64,000 nucleotides of DNA, from positions 558,001 through 622,000 of the forward strand of contig JADGEL010000002.1 of the NCBI GenBank assembly GCA_016744415.1, written 5' to 3'. A model generated the notes under the pieces. It was given only the letters and a program-made list of their open reading frames with translations. It had not been told where the DNA came from and ran no database searches. Origin of the DNA: Flavobacteriaceae bacterium (GTDB lineage: Bacteria > Bacteroidota > Bacteroidia > Flavobacteriales > Flavobacteriaceae). Below, one piece after another: positions 36,372 through 45,635 of this stretch. Position 1 is the first letter of the stretch; each line of letters begins with the position of its first letter. The position numbers and the translations under genes are program-made.

Positions 36372-39300
36372 TTAAAAGTTTATATTTAAGTTAAAACCAA
36401 CACTTCTACGTTGTGGTAAAGAACCGTATTCATAACCTTGACCGTTACTAATACTGTAACTAGATTCTGGATCAATATTTGGAACATCAGAATAGATTAA
36501 CCATAAGTTTCTTCCAATTGCCGATACTGTCATTCCATCAATAAAAGGAATTGACTCTAATGTTTGTCCTCCAAAGGTATAAGATAATGATACTTCTCTT
36601 AGTTTTATATAGGATGCATCATATACAAAAGGTTGCGTGATATGACCATTTGCTACATTACCCCAATAATCTCTTGGGTCAACAAATGTTGTGTTTGCTT
36701 CGTAAGTAGGATTACCATCAACATCGGTTCCTGTTTGCACTACACCCTCAGCTAAATAGCCATCCGTTGCAACCCAATCGCTAGGTAAGACTCCAGCAGC
36801 TTCTCTTTCTCTTTCTGATTGCTCCCATCCTTCTCTACCTTCTAATGTTCCGATATGAGTTCCATATTGATACAGTCTTTGGTTTGTCATTGATAAGATA
36901 TCTGCCCCATACTTCATTTGTACTAAGGCTCTTAATTTAAATCCTTTATATGCAACTGTATTTGTAATTCCTCCAGTAAACTTGTATTGACCATTTCCTA
37001 ATTTTACTTGTTCGTCTGATCTGATTGGCATACCGTTAGCTGCAATAATCGGTGTTCCGTCTTCGGTACGTTTAAAGTCATATCCTAAGATATCTCCATA
37101 CTCTCCACCTTCTTCTGCCACAATTAATGAACTAATCCAGTCTGCTCTTGCTAATTCTAATACTTTAGAGTTTTCATCTAATTTAACAATTTTGTTTACA
37201 TTGTTTGCAAAGTTAAATGTCAAATCCCATCTCCAGTCTTCAGTTTTAACAGGTACAAAATTTACCATTACTTCCCAACCGCTGTTGTTTATTTCTCCTG
37301 CATTTCTAATTGCTGATTCAAAGCCTGTTGATGTTGGCACTTGTAATCTAATAATTTCATCAAAAGTAGTTTGGTTATAATAGGTAACATCTAAACCGAT
37401 TCTCCAATCTAAGAACTTCGCATCTAAACCAAATTCATATCCTTTTGTTCGTGATGGCAATAAACCTTTATTAGGTATTACCGTTGATCCAACAGTTGTT
37501 AATGAAGATCCATCAAACTGATAAGGGAAACTTTCATAAGTTAATCCTGTTTGATAAGGGTTTGTATCACCACCAACTTCCGCATAAGAAGCTCTTAATT
37601 TACCAAAAGAAAGTGCTTTGCTCTTAATATTTTCAAATGCTTTTGTAAAAATAAATGCACCTGTAAATGAAGGGTAGAAATAAGAATTGTTATCTTCTGG
37701 TAACGTTGATGACCAGTCATTTCTACCTGTAATATCTAAAAATAAATAGTCTTTATAAGCAAAATTTGCAAATCCATAAATAGAATTTACTTCTTTTCTA
37801 AGGTCATTATAACTAGGAATAAACTCTCCATAATTTGTAATAGCAATTAAGCCATCATTAATTTGACCTTTTCCTAAGATTTGGGTTAACTTAGATTGAT
37901 ACTGCATGTGGTTTCCACCCACACTCGCAACAAAATCAAAATTATCATTAATCTCTTTTGTAACGGTTACTAAAAATTCTGAATTACTTTCAGTAGTTCT
38001 AGAATTAATTTCTGTCATTTCTCCCCACTCTGCTAACGGAGTTGTTCTTGGAGAATAGTTATAATAGTTATAGGTATAAGAATCTATACCTGATTTAATT
38101 TTAACATCTAACCAATCATTTACATCATAGGTGAAAGAAGCGTATCCTAAAACTCTATTCTTTTTAGATTCATTTTTCATATGATACAATGAGTAATATG
38201 GATTGATAATACGAGTAGCTGAATTCCAAAACACATAATCTCCGTTTTCATCAACTACACTTTCTTCTAACCAAGATTGATCAATATTACCAGGTAACCC
38301 TAATAAGGATAATGCTGTATTTGCACCAGAGTACCCTAAATATGGGCGATTGTCAACATCTTCTAATGTATAATTAATCTTCGCATCAACTCTTAACTTT
38401 TTCCACATATTCATAGACCCTGTCAATGAAAAATTTTGTCTATTCAATCCGCTATTGGGGACAATATCAGTCATGTGAACATCAGAAGCAGAAAATCTAA
38501 AATTTGTATCTTCATTACCTCCAGAAAAAGCAACAGTATTTTGAATGGTAGAACCAGTTCTAAAGAATGATTTGATATGATCTTGCTTTATTCCGTAATC
38601 TCTAATTTGACCATCAAAAGAAATAAATTCTAAATTAGGATTCATTTTATCTCCCCAACTCCACATACCTGTAGCATCTCCAATATCTTTTGGCGGCGTC
38701 TTAATCCCTTGTCCATAAACATGTTGAACATCTTCGTATTCACCAACAATATTATCTACTGTCATATTTGATGAAAAGTTTACATTAAATTTATTACCTC
38801 CTTTTGTATCAAAACCTTTAGTAGTAATTAAAATTACACCATTTGATGCTCTTGTACCATATAATGCAGCAGCAGCTGGACCTTTAAGTACAGACATTGT
38901 TTCGATATCATCAGGGTTGATAGAGGAAATTCCATCACCTAAATCCTGACCGCCATATTGACCTGCATCTCCCAACTGTTGGTTATCCATTGGCACTCCA
39001 TCAATGACATATAAAGGTTGATTATTACCTAATAATTTAGAATTACCACGAATAATAACTTTAGAAGATCCACCTGCTCCTGTATTTGGTTGCGCAATAT
39101 CTACACCAGCAACTTTACCAGACAGTGAGTTCACTGCATTAATACTTTTTACCTCTGCAAGTTCTTCACCATCAACTTTAGAAATTGCATACCCTAAAGA
39201 TTGTTCTTTACGAGAAATCCCTAATGCAGTTACAACAACTTCATCTAATTCCTCAGAAGATTCTTCTAATTGAACATTGATTGTAGTACTTTCTGCAACA

Positions 39301-39557
39301 GTAATTTTTTGATCAGTAAAACCAATAGAAGAAAAAACTAAAATAGCTCCCTTATTAGTATCTATTGAATAATTTCCGTCAAAATCTGAAGTAATACCGA
39401 TAGTTGTCCCTTGTATCACTACGTTTACACCAGGTATTGGTTCTTCATCTTCTACCGAAGTAACCATTCCTGTTACTGTTACTTCTTGTGCTTGAATGAC
39501 TACACTAGCCAGTAAAGCAACAAAGAATAACATCCGTCTAATTAAATTTTCACCCAT
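36372..39557 (-). CDS. SusC/RagA-family TonB-dependent oligosaccharide importer
   Basis: A 1061-residue outer-membrane receptor. A signal peptide (to VIQAQ, about 24) is followed by a carboxypeptidase-D-like regulatory domain (VTGMVTSVEDEEPIPGVNV, about 27-105), a TonB-box-like stretch (ELDEVVVTALG), a plug (SLSGKVAGVDI, IIRGNSKLLGNNQPLYVIDG, about 130-245) and a 22-strand barrel ending in an aromatic residue (GFNLNINF). It is first in an operon with susD and the glycan-binding lipoprotein, and pulls oligosaccharides into the periplasm with TonB energy. Two CAATCGATTG operators and a clear promoter precede it. Confidence 0.96.
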   Translation of the reverse strand: MGENLIRRMLFFVALLASVVIQAQEVTVTGMVTSVEDEEPIPGVNVVIQGTTIGITSDFDGNYSIDTNKGAILVFSSIGFTDQKITVAESTTINVQLEESSEELDEVVVTALGISRKEQSLGYAISKVDGEELAEVKSINAVNSLSGKVAGVDIAQPNTGAGGSSKVIIRGNSKLLGNNQPLYVIDGVPMDNQQLGDAGQYGGQDLGDGISSINPDDIETMSVLKGPAAAALYGTRASNGVILITTKGFDTKGGNKFNVNFSSNMTVDNIVGEYEDVQHVYGQGIKTPPKDIGDATGMWSWGDKMNPNLEFISFDGQIRDYGIKQDHIKSFFRTGSTIQNTVAFSGGNEDTNFRFSASDVHMTDIVPNSGLNRQNFSLTGSMNMWKKLRVDAKINYTLEDVDNRPYLGYSGANTALSLLGLPGNIDQSWLEESVVDENGDYVFWNSATRIINPYYSLYHMKNESKKNRVLGYASFTYDVNDWLDVKIKSGIDSYTYNYYNYSPRTTPLAEWGEMTEINSRTTESNSEFLVTVTKEINDNFDFVASVGGNHMQYQSKLTQILGKGQINDGLIAITNYGEFIPSYNDLRKEVNSIYGFANFAYKDYLFLDITGRNDWSSTLPEDNNSYFYPSFTGAFIFTKAFENIKSKALSFGKLRASYAEVGGDTNPYQTGLTYESFPYQFDGSSLTTVGSTVIPNKGLLPSRTKGYEFGLDAKFLDWRIGLDVTYYNQTTFDEIIRLQVPTSTGFESAIRNAGEINNSGWEVMVNFVPVKTEDWRWDLTFNFANNVNKIVKLDENSKVLELARADWISSLIVAEEGGEYGDILGYDFKRTEDGTPIIAANGMPIRSDEQVKLGNGQYKFTGGITNTVAYKGFKLRALVQMKYGADILSMTNQRLYQYGTHIGTLEGREGWEQSEREREAAGVLPSDWVATDGYLAEGVVQTGTDVDGNPTYEANTTFVDPRDYWGNVANGHITQPFVYDASYIKLREVSLSYTFGGQTLESIPFIDGMTVSAIGRNLWLIYSDVPNIDPESSYSISNGQGYEYGSLPQRRSVGFNLNINF

Positions 39558-39591
39558 AACTTTGATTTTAATAATTGTTTAAATCTTTATA

Positions 39592-39601
39592 CAATCGATT
39601 G
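39592..39601. promoter_or_regulatory. LacI-type operator 1 (proximal), susC operon
   Basis: CAATCGATTG palindrome, 34 bp before the susC start codon. With a transcription start near 39680 it would lie about 80 bp downstream of it. Confidence 0.75.
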
Positions 39602-39648
39602 GATTATTTTTATTTAAAAAAAAGCACAAGTTAAAATGCTTCGTAATA

Positions 39649-39658
39649 CAATCGATTG
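39649..39658. promoter_or_regulatory. LacI-type operator 2 (distal), susC operon
   Basis: CAATCGATTG palindrome 57 bp from operator 1, flanked as AATA and CAAG on the plus strand. It lies about 20-30 bp past the predicted transcription start, so a bound repressor would block elongation or open-complex escape. Confidence 0.8.
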
Positions 39659-39686
39659 CAAGAAATATATTTCTATACACTCTTTT

Positions 39687-39717
39687 CAAATTTACAAAAA
39701 TATATTGCACGTCCAAA
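39687..39717 (-). promoter_or_regulatory. Promoter of the susC operon
   Basis: On the minus strand TTTG (39717-39714) and TAAATTTG (39694-39687) are 19 bp apart, matching the Bacteroidota consensus. The leader to the susC ATG would be about 120 nt and contains both operators. Confidence 0.8.
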
Positions 39718-39756
39718 TTTATTCTTAAAAAAAATATTTTATTAAAAAACCTCATA

Positions 39757-39789
39757 AAACTCAATAAACAAAAGAGATTTATTGAGTTT
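39757..39789. terminator. Hairpin after the TRAP transporter operon
   Basis: Perfect 12-bp arms AAACTCAATAAA and TTTATTGAGTTT around a 9-nt loop, between the dctM-like stop and the susC promoter. The T run on the minus strand begins a few bases late, so termination is probable rather than certain. The rest of 39558-39904 holds the susC promoter and operators. Confidence 0.55.
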
Positions 39790-39904
39790 ACATTTTTTTA
39801 AAAAACTATTTTACTATGATTATATAATAATGCAGTTAAAAAAAACCTAATGTTAAATAAATGTTAAGCAAATATAAAAAAAACACTAAAATAGAAATGA
39901 ATAA

Positions 39905-41203
39905 TTACATTCCAAAAGTTCTTGGAATAAACAATACCAAGTCTTCGCTAAAAGTAATAACCAATAATACAATTATCATTGCTAGATAATAGGGTAACAT
40001 TGATTTAAACAGGTTTTCAATTTTAATTTTGGCAATACTTGCTCCAACAAATAAAACGGTACCAACTGGTGGTGTCACCAAACCAATACTCAAGTTTAGA
40101 ATCAAGATTATTCCAAAATGAATAGGATCTACTCCCAACTCTATTACAACTGGCAAAAAAATTGGAGTGAAAATTAATACTGCTGGAGTAATGTCCATAA
40201 AGGTTCCAACAAATAATAATATAAAAGTAATTAATAATAGAATGACAATTTTACTATCACTAAAAGAAAGCAAACTTTCTGTTACTGTTTGTGGGATGTT
40301 TAAATAAGACATCACCCAAGACATCCCCATTGATGCACCTACCAACAATACAACAATTGCTGTTGTTTTTGAAGCATCTAATAAAATCTGTGGAATATCA
40401 CTTATTTTCAATTCTTTATAAATCATTGTTAAGAATAATGCATAAACCACGGCTATACCTGAAGCCTCGGTTGCTGTAAATATTCCCGAAACGATTCCGC
40501 CAATAATCACAAATAATAATGACAAGCTCGGGATTGCATTCACCGTTGTTTTAAAAGCCTTCTTTAAAGCTGTACCTTTAATAATAGGATACTTATATTT
40601 TTTCGCAAAATATGCTGATATTAACATCAACCCAACTCCTAATAAGATTCCTGGAACATATCCTGCCATAAACAAAGCTCCGATAGAAACTCCACCACTT
40701 GCCAATGAATAAACGATTAAAACATTACTCGGCGGAATCAACAATCCTGTAACCGAAGATGTAATATTTGTTGATGCACTTAACTTTTCGTCATATCCTT
40801 CTTTTTTCATTAAGGGCCCCATAAACCCACCTATAGCAGAAACGGATGCAATTGCTGACCCTGAGATTGAACCAAACAACATGTTCGAAAATATGTTTAC
40901 AAAAAATAGCCCTCCCGGAAACCAACCCACTAATAATTTGGCAAATTCTATCAACCTAAATGCGATACCACCTTTGTTCATTATTTGTCCTGCAAGCACA
41001 AACATTGGTATTGCTAATAAAGAAAAACTGTCTAATCCAGTCGCCATTCTCTGTGCAATTGTTGTAAAAGCCGCAATCGGATCTACCGTAGTTAACAAAG
41101 TTAAAATTGCCGAAATCCCAATGCTATACGCAACAGGAACTCCTCTCAATAACAAGAAAATAAAACTGACAACTAATATTACAATGCTAAAAGTTTCCAT
41201 CAA
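39905..41203 (-). CDS. TRAP transporter large permease (DctM family)
   Basis: A 432-residue inner-membrane protein with about 12 hydrophobic segments, for example VAYSIGISAILTLL and the conserved FGSISGSAIASVSAIGGFMGPLM, and NLSIGLVTPPVGTVLFV near the C-terminus, both typical of DctM. Together with the DctQ and DctP proteins it imports an organic acid using the sodium or proton gradient. In an operon with KDG-pathway enzymes, the likely cargo is a uronate or unsaturated uronate. Its start overlaps the dctQ-like stop by 4 bp. Confidence 0.93.
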   Translation of the reverse strand: MMETFSIVILVVSFIFLLLRGVPVAYSIGISAILTLLTTVDPIAAFTTIAQRMATGLDSFSLLAIPMFVLAGQIMNKGGIAFRLIEFAKLLVGWFPGGLFFVNIFSNMLFGSISGSAIASVSAIGGFMGPLMKKEGYDEKLSASTNITSSVTGLLIPPSNVLIVYSLASGGVSIGALFMAGYVPGILLGVGLMLISAYFAKKYKYPIIKGTALKKAFKTTVNAIPSLSLLFVIIGGIVSGIFTATEASGIAVVYALFLTMIYKELKISDIPQILLDASKTTAIVVLLVGASMGMSWVMSYLNIPQTVTESLLSFSDSKIVILLLITFILLFVGTFMDITPAVLIFTPIFLPVVIELGVDPIHFGIILILNLSIGLVTPPVGTVLFVGASIAKIKIENLFKSMLPYYLAMIIVLLVITFSEDLVLFIPRTFGM

Positions 41204-41676
41204 CTATTCTTTTTATTTAAAGTAAATATGTGATACAAACTATAAAATGATATAATAAAACCACCCAATGGCAACACCATATAAACATACCCTAACGGAA
41301 TTTGCAACGAGGCAGAAACTTGCCCCAAGCTCAATGTAATATACACCAATCTTATTCCTCCTATTACTAAAACTGCAATTGCAAAAGCTAAAATTGATGT
41401 CTGTATAAAGTATTCGTTTTGTTTTTTTCTTGATGAAAAGTATTTATCCATAAAAAAATCTATAGCAATATGTCCTCTTGTTCCAGTTACATAAGCTGCT
41501 CCTAAAATTCCAGCCCAAATTAAAAGGTAGCGAGACAATTCATCCGTAAATTCACTTGGAGAATTAAATACATAGCGCGACACTACTTGCCAAACAATAG
41601 TCAAAACAATTCCACCCATCAACAATATAACTGTTGTTTCGAGGAATTTATCGAGTATGTTTTTGACTTTTTCCAT
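41200..41676 (-). CDS. TRAP transporter small permease (DctQ family)
   Basis: A 158-residue protein with four hydrophobic helices (about 13-32, 49-66, 92-109, 130-149) and the DctQ pattern VSRYVFNSPSEFTDELSRYLLIWAG in shortened form here: FTDELSRYLLIWAGILG. It forms the membrane part with DctM. It overlaps the DctM gene and lies 4 bp after the DctP gene. Confidence 0.9.
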   Translation of the reverse strand: MEKVKNILDKFLETTVILLMGGIVLTIVWQVVSRYVFNSPSEFTDELSRYLLIWAGILGAAYVTGTRGHIAIDFFMDKYFSSRKKQNEYFIQTSILAFAIAVLVIGGIRLVYITLSLGQVSASLQIPLGYVYMVLPLGGFIISFYSLYHIFTLNKKNS

Positions 41677-41680
41677 CTAG

Positions 41681-42658
41681 CTATTCAATCGCTTTTATTT
41701 GATTTACCAATTCATTGATTCGAGTATCTTTGGTCAATTCATCATATAAAGGTTGTACCGATTTTACAAAAGGAGCCTTGTCAGGATACAAAATAACAGC
41801 ACCTTCTTCCTTTGCTTTATCCATCGATTCTTTTTCTGATTCTGCCCACAACTTACGCTGAAAAACTACCGATTCATCTATCGCTTCTTGCAACCATTTT
41901 TGCTGCTGCTTGTCTAAATCTTTCCAAACATGTGTGCTAATTAACAACACATCTGGTATCGATGCATGCTCATCAATTGTATAATATTTTGACACTTCGT
42001 AGTGACGTGAAAAGTAAAAACTTGGCGGATTGTTTTCTGCACCATCAACAACTCCTTGTTGAATAGCTGTATAAATTTCTCCAGATGCCATAGGTGTTGG
42101 TGAGCCTCCCATTGCTTTTACCATTTTGATTGCAATCGGGCTTTGCATCACTCTAATTTTTAAGCCTTTTAAATCTTCAGGAGTTTTAATTTGTTTTTCT
42201 GATGTATAAAAACTCCTGCTTCCAGCATCGTAATAACACATCCCACGTAACCAATATTTTTCTGATTGCAACAATAAATCTTTTCCAATTTTACTATCCT
42301 GAACTTTAAAGAAATGTTCTTTATCTCTAAAAATATAAGGAAAACTCAATACCTGAAAATCTGGAGAAAAACTTGACATTACTGCTGCTGATACTTTGGT
42401 CATTCCCAAACTTCCTATTTGCAATAATTCTACACATTCACGTTCAGAACCTAATTGATTACTCGGATAAACTCGAATAGACATTTCTCCATTTGATTTC
42501 TCATCTAACTTTTCAGCCATAAAAACCATCGCTTTATGAACTGGGTGATTGACATCTAAACCGTGAGCTAATTTTATTTCTTTTTGTTGATGTCCACAAG
42601 AAATCATCGCAATTAAAATTGCAATTAATAGTGAGGTATGTGTGAACTTTATTCGCAA
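41681..42658 (-). CDS. TRAP transporter substrate-binding protein (DctP family), lipoprotein
   Basis: The solute receptor of the TRAP system. From a TTG at 42658 the protein is 325 residues and begins MRIKFTHTSLLIAILIAMISC, a lipoprotein signal peptide with lipobox cysteine at 21. An ATG at 42697 would add 13 residues without signal-peptide character and overlap the aldolase gene by 38 bp. Family motifs: HPVHKAMVFMAEKL, GEMSIRVYPSNQLGSERECVELLQ, SIAIKMVKAMGGSPTPM-type region (IRVMQSPIAIKMVKAMGG) with the substrate-carboxylate arginine, and IQQGVVDGAENN. A lipid-anchored receptor is common for TRAP systems in this phylum. Confidence 0.88.
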   Translation of the reverse strand: MRIKFTHTSLLIAILIAMISCGHQQKEIKLAHGLDVNHPVHKAMVFMAEKLDEKSNGEMSIRVYPSNQLGSERECVELLQIGSLGMTKVSAAVMSSFSPDFQVLSFPYIFRDKEHFFKVQDSKIGKDLLLQSEKYWLRGMCYYDAGSRSFYTSEKQIKTPEDLKGLKIRVMQSPIAIKMVKAMGGSPTPMASGEIYTAIQQGVVDGAENNPPSFYFSRHYEVSKYYTIDEHASIPDVLLISTHVWKDLDKQQQKWLQEAIDESVVFQRKLWAESEKESMDKAKEEGAVILYPDKAPFVKSVQPLYDELTKDTRINELVNQIKAIE

Positions 42659-42659
42659 A

Positions 42660-43331
42660 TTATTTTCTGTACTTTTTTGCAATTGCGATAGATTCACTCA
42701 TTAAATTGCTAATCGCATCCAAATCAAAATCTCCATTTTCTTTTTTCTTCATTAATTGAGAACCCATACCAACACAATATGCACCAGCAGAAAACCATTC
42801 TTTCAAATTCTCTTCTGTTGGTTTTACACCACCAGTTGGCATAATATTCGTAAATTTAAAAGGACCTTTTATGGCACTTATAAAATTTGGCCCACCAACT
42901 TGAGTTGCAGGGAAAATTTTAACTATTTCTGCACCCAATTCCTCAGCATAATTTATTTCTGATAAAGATCCACACCCAGGCATCCAAGATACTTTTCTTC
43001 GGTTACAAACCTTTGCCATTTCTGCATTTAAAATTGGAGATACAACAAAGTTAGCACCCAATTGTAAATACAGCGCAGTGCTTGCTCCGTCAACAACAGA
43101 GCCAATACCTAACATCATTCCTGGCAATTCTTTGTTGGCATATTTTACCAAATCACCAAATATTTCGTGGGCAAAATCTCCACGGTTTACAAATTCAAAC
43201 AATCTTGCTCCTCCATCATAACAAGCCTTTACAATTTGTTTTGCTATTTCTAAATCAACATGATAAAAAACAGGGACGATTCCTACTTCTTTTGCTTTTA
43301 ACGCTACTTCTATTCTTGAATATTGTGCCAT
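42660..43331 (-). CDS. 2-keto-3-deoxy-6-phosphogluconate (KDPG) aldolase
   Basis: Splits KDPG into pyruvate and glyceraldehyde 3-phosphate, the last step of uronate catabolism here. The 223-residue class I aldolase has the general base region GGARLFEFVNRGD (about 38-50), the Schiff-base lysine in AEIVKIFPATQVGGPNF (about 133-149) and the phosphate-binding MPTGGVKPTEENLKEW. It is in the operon after KdgK, which supplies its substrate. Some family members also act on 2-keto-4-hydroxyglutarate. Confidence 0.93.
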   Translation of the reverse strand: MAQYSRIEVALKAKEVGIVPVFYHVDLEIAKQIVKACYDGGARLFEFVNRGDFAHEIFGDLVKYANKELPGMMLGIGSVVDGASTALYLQLGANFVVSPILNAEMAKVCNRRKVSWMPGCGSLSEINYAEELGAEIVKIFPATQVGGPNFISAIKGPFKFTNIMPTGGVKPTEENLKEWFSAGAYCVGMGSQLMKKKENGDFDLDAISNLMSESIAIAKKYRK

Positions 43332-43341
43332 AATTTCTTAT

Positions 43342-44379
43342 TTATCTCGCTACTCTCCCAGAAGCATCACCTCCCATTAATTTTTCAACTTCAGGAACTG
43401 TTACCAAGTTAAAATCACCTTTAATTGTGTGTTTTAAACATGATGCCGCAACTGCAAAATCCAATGCTTTTTGATCATCCTCAGCATAGGCATTCAATCC
43501 ATAGATCAAACCTCCCATAAATGAATCTCCACCACCAACTCTATCAACAATATCAGTAATATCATATTGAGCAGATTCGAACAATGTTTCACCGTCATAT
43601 AAAACCCCAGCCCACGTATTATGCGATGCAGAAATTGATCCACGCAAGGTAGTAATCACTTTTTTAACTCTCGGAAATTGTTTCATAATTTGTTTTGAAA
43701 CCGATAAATATGCTTTCCCTTCAACATGACCACCGGTAACATTCACACCATCAGGTTTTATCCCCAATGCCATTTCAGCATCCTCTTCATTTCCTAAAAC
43801 CACATCACAACCAGTGACTAATTTAGGCATAACTTCTTGCACATGCTTACCATAATTCCACAATTTTGCACGATAGTTTAAATCGGTAGAAACTATAATT
43901 CCCTTTTCGTTTGCTTTGGAAATTGCCATTTCTAAAACGTCACAAGCACCTTGCGAAATAGCAGGTGTAATTCCGGTCCAATGAAACCAAGTTGCTCCTT
44001 CAAAAACAGTATCCCAATCTATCATTCCTTTTTTAATCTCGGCAATAGCAGAATGTGCGCGATCATAAACTACTTTGGATCCACGACTCACAGCACCACT
44101 TTCCAAATAGTAAATACCAACTCTATCGCCACCTTCAACAATTTTATTGACACCAACATTGTACGAACGCAACACTTTAATTGCTGCATCTCCAATATCA
44201 TTTTTTGGTAATCTCGTTACAAAGTCTACATCTAATCCGTAGTTTGCTATTGATACTGCCACGTTAGATTCACCTCCACCAAAAGTCGCTTCAAACGAAT
44301 TTGTTTGATGAAAACGTAAATGCTCTGGTGTTGCTAAACGCAACATAATCTCTCCGAATGTTATTATTTTTGCACTCAT
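43342..44379 (-). CDS. kdgK: 2-keto-3-deoxygluconate kinase (PfkB family)
   Basis: Phosphorylates 2-keto-3-deoxygluconate to KDPG. The 345-residue ribokinase-fold protein shows ITFGEIMLRLATPEHLRF at the start, FGGGESNVAVSIANYGLDV (sugar-binding region), DLNYRAKLW, and the ATP-site signature DIVDRVGGGDSFMGGLIYGL with the catalytic aspartate (about residue 292). It is placed between the DUF4861 lipoprotein (2 bp gap) and the KDPG aldolase. The substrate assignment rests on family likeness and on the surrounding KduI, KduD and aldolase genes. Confidence 0.93.
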   Translation of the reverse strand: MSAKIITFGEIMLRLATPEHLRFHQTNSFEATFGGGESNVAVSIANYGLDVDFVTRLPKNDIGDAAIKVLRSYNVGVNKIVEGGDRVGIYYLESGAVSRGSKVVYDRAHSAIAEIKKGMIDWDTVFEGATWFHWTGITPAISQGACDVLEMAISKANEKGIIVSTDLNYRAKLWNYGKHVQEVMPKLVTGCDVVLGNEEDAEMALGIKPDGVNVTGGHVEGKAYLSVSKQIMKQFPRVKKVITTLRGSISASHNTWAGVLYDGETLFESAQYDITDIVDRVGGGDSFMGGLIYGLNAYAEDDQKALDFAVAASCLKHTIKGDFNLVTVPEVEKLMGGDASGRVAR

Positions 44380-44381
44380 TT

Positions 44382-45632
44382 TTATTCAATTATAATTGGA
44401 TTGTTCAATTTATTTGCTTCATTAATCAACATATTTTCAAATCCTTTTTTTGTACTAAATTCTTGGTTTGATTTTTCCCATCCTGCAAAAAAGTAAAATG
44501 AAACTTCATTATTTTCTGACTGCATTTCGGCATAATAGGTATGTGAAATTGGGCTGTTACCATCAATCGATGTTCCGGCTCCTGTATTGGGTGCTTTTTT
44601 ACTCACCACCAATTCATTGGTATCTAAAATCAAGCCTAAACCTAAGTTATCTTTAAATTCTGACTGAGTTCCAAATGTGTATATAATGTTGTAATTTTCA
44701 TTTGGATTTACTACTTGCAAGCCATCATTCTCTAAATGAATATTAACAATACCAGTTACTATTTTTTGATTTGATCCTTTTAAAACCACATCACTTTTGT
44801 AACCGTACTTCCCTTTCCAAATTGATATAGTTTCGGTAATATCAAAAGATTCTCCATCGACATTCCAACCTTTATAATCCAATGTTAAAATTGCACGAAC
44901 TGGCCCTTCAGTTAATACTTTAAAACTTGCAACATCGGTTGCTCCTAATCGAATTAATTTATCATTTCTCACCATTGCCAAAGCTCCGGCACCCAATGAG
45001 TTTCCCACTTTTAGCACATCTGCTCCCCAATGTTCAATTTCGTGATAAGAAGGTGTGTTTGGCAATCCAACGGAGTCTAACACCATTTTATCGGTGGTTT
45101 TTCCCCAGATATCTTTGCCATTTCTTTTATCCCAATACGAACGGAAACCTACTTTATCATTTTCCCAAGAAATTCCTTCAGCTTGATATAAAACAGGAAA
45201 TGCTCCGGGTAAATGATTTGGATCTCTAACCTCAACATGAATATCATCATAAATACCATCAGCATTAGCATCTTTTCCTAAGCGGATATTTGTGTATGCC
45301 GTAAAATCTGATTTGTAAGATGCATCAGCAATTTTAATAAAAACCTTTTTAGATTGGTTTGCATCAAAATCGATACTTAGACTATATTCAACTTTATCAT
45401 AGAGATTGTCTTTTTGAAAAGGAATTAGATTTCCATTCTCATCCTCAAAATAAATTACAACTGAATTATTATCACCTAAAATCGAATTGATTTTAGATTG
45501 AGATATTACAATTGGCTCTGCAATCCGCTCAAAAGAAGATGGATTTAAAAACGTTATTGAAGGAATGACTTCTTGCCTTTTAGTACAAGAAATCAATAAT
45601 AATCCCGCAAAAAAAACAATAAATTTATTCAT
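44382..45632 (-). CDS. DUF4861 family lipoprotein
   Basis: A 416-residue exported lipoprotein (lipobox LLISC, C16) of the DUF4861 family, found in uronate-utilisation loci of Bacteroidota but without an established activity known to me. The mature protein is beta-rich: LGKDANADGIYDDIHVEV, FPVLYQAEGISWENDKVGFRSYWDKRNGKDIWGKTTD, YHEIEHWGADVLKVGNSLGAGALA and FYFFAGWEKS. It is encoded inside the KDG operon between KduD and KdgK, with gaps of 2-4 bp. It may be a periplasmic enzyme acting on unsaturated uronates or a glycan-binding protein. Confidence 0.85.
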   Translation of the reverse strand: MNKFIVFFAGLLLISCTKRQEVIPSITFLNPSSFERIAEPIVISQSKINSILGDNNSVVIYFEDENGNLIPFQKDNLYDKVEYSLSIDFDANQSKKVFIKIADASYKSDFTAYTNIRLGKDANADGIYDDIHVEVRDPNHLPGAFPVLYQAEGISWENDKVGFRSYWDKRNGKDIWGKTTDKMVLDSVGLPNTPSYHEIEHWGADVLKVGNSLGAGALAMVRNDKLIRLGATDVASFKVLTEGPVRAILTLDYKGWNVDGESFDITETISIWKGKYGYKSDVVLKGSNQKIVTGIVNIHLENDGLQVVNPNENYNIIYTFGTQSEFKDNLGLGLILDTNELVVSKKAPNTGAGTSIDGNSPISHTYYAEMQSENNEVSFYFFAGWEKSNQEFSTKKGFENMLINEANKLNNPIIIE

Positions 45633-45635
45633 ACT

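Noticed and set aside
39579-39764. Open frame of 61 codons upstream of susC
   Set aside because: It runs through the promoter and both operators, has no recognisable domain and lies in non-coding DNA.
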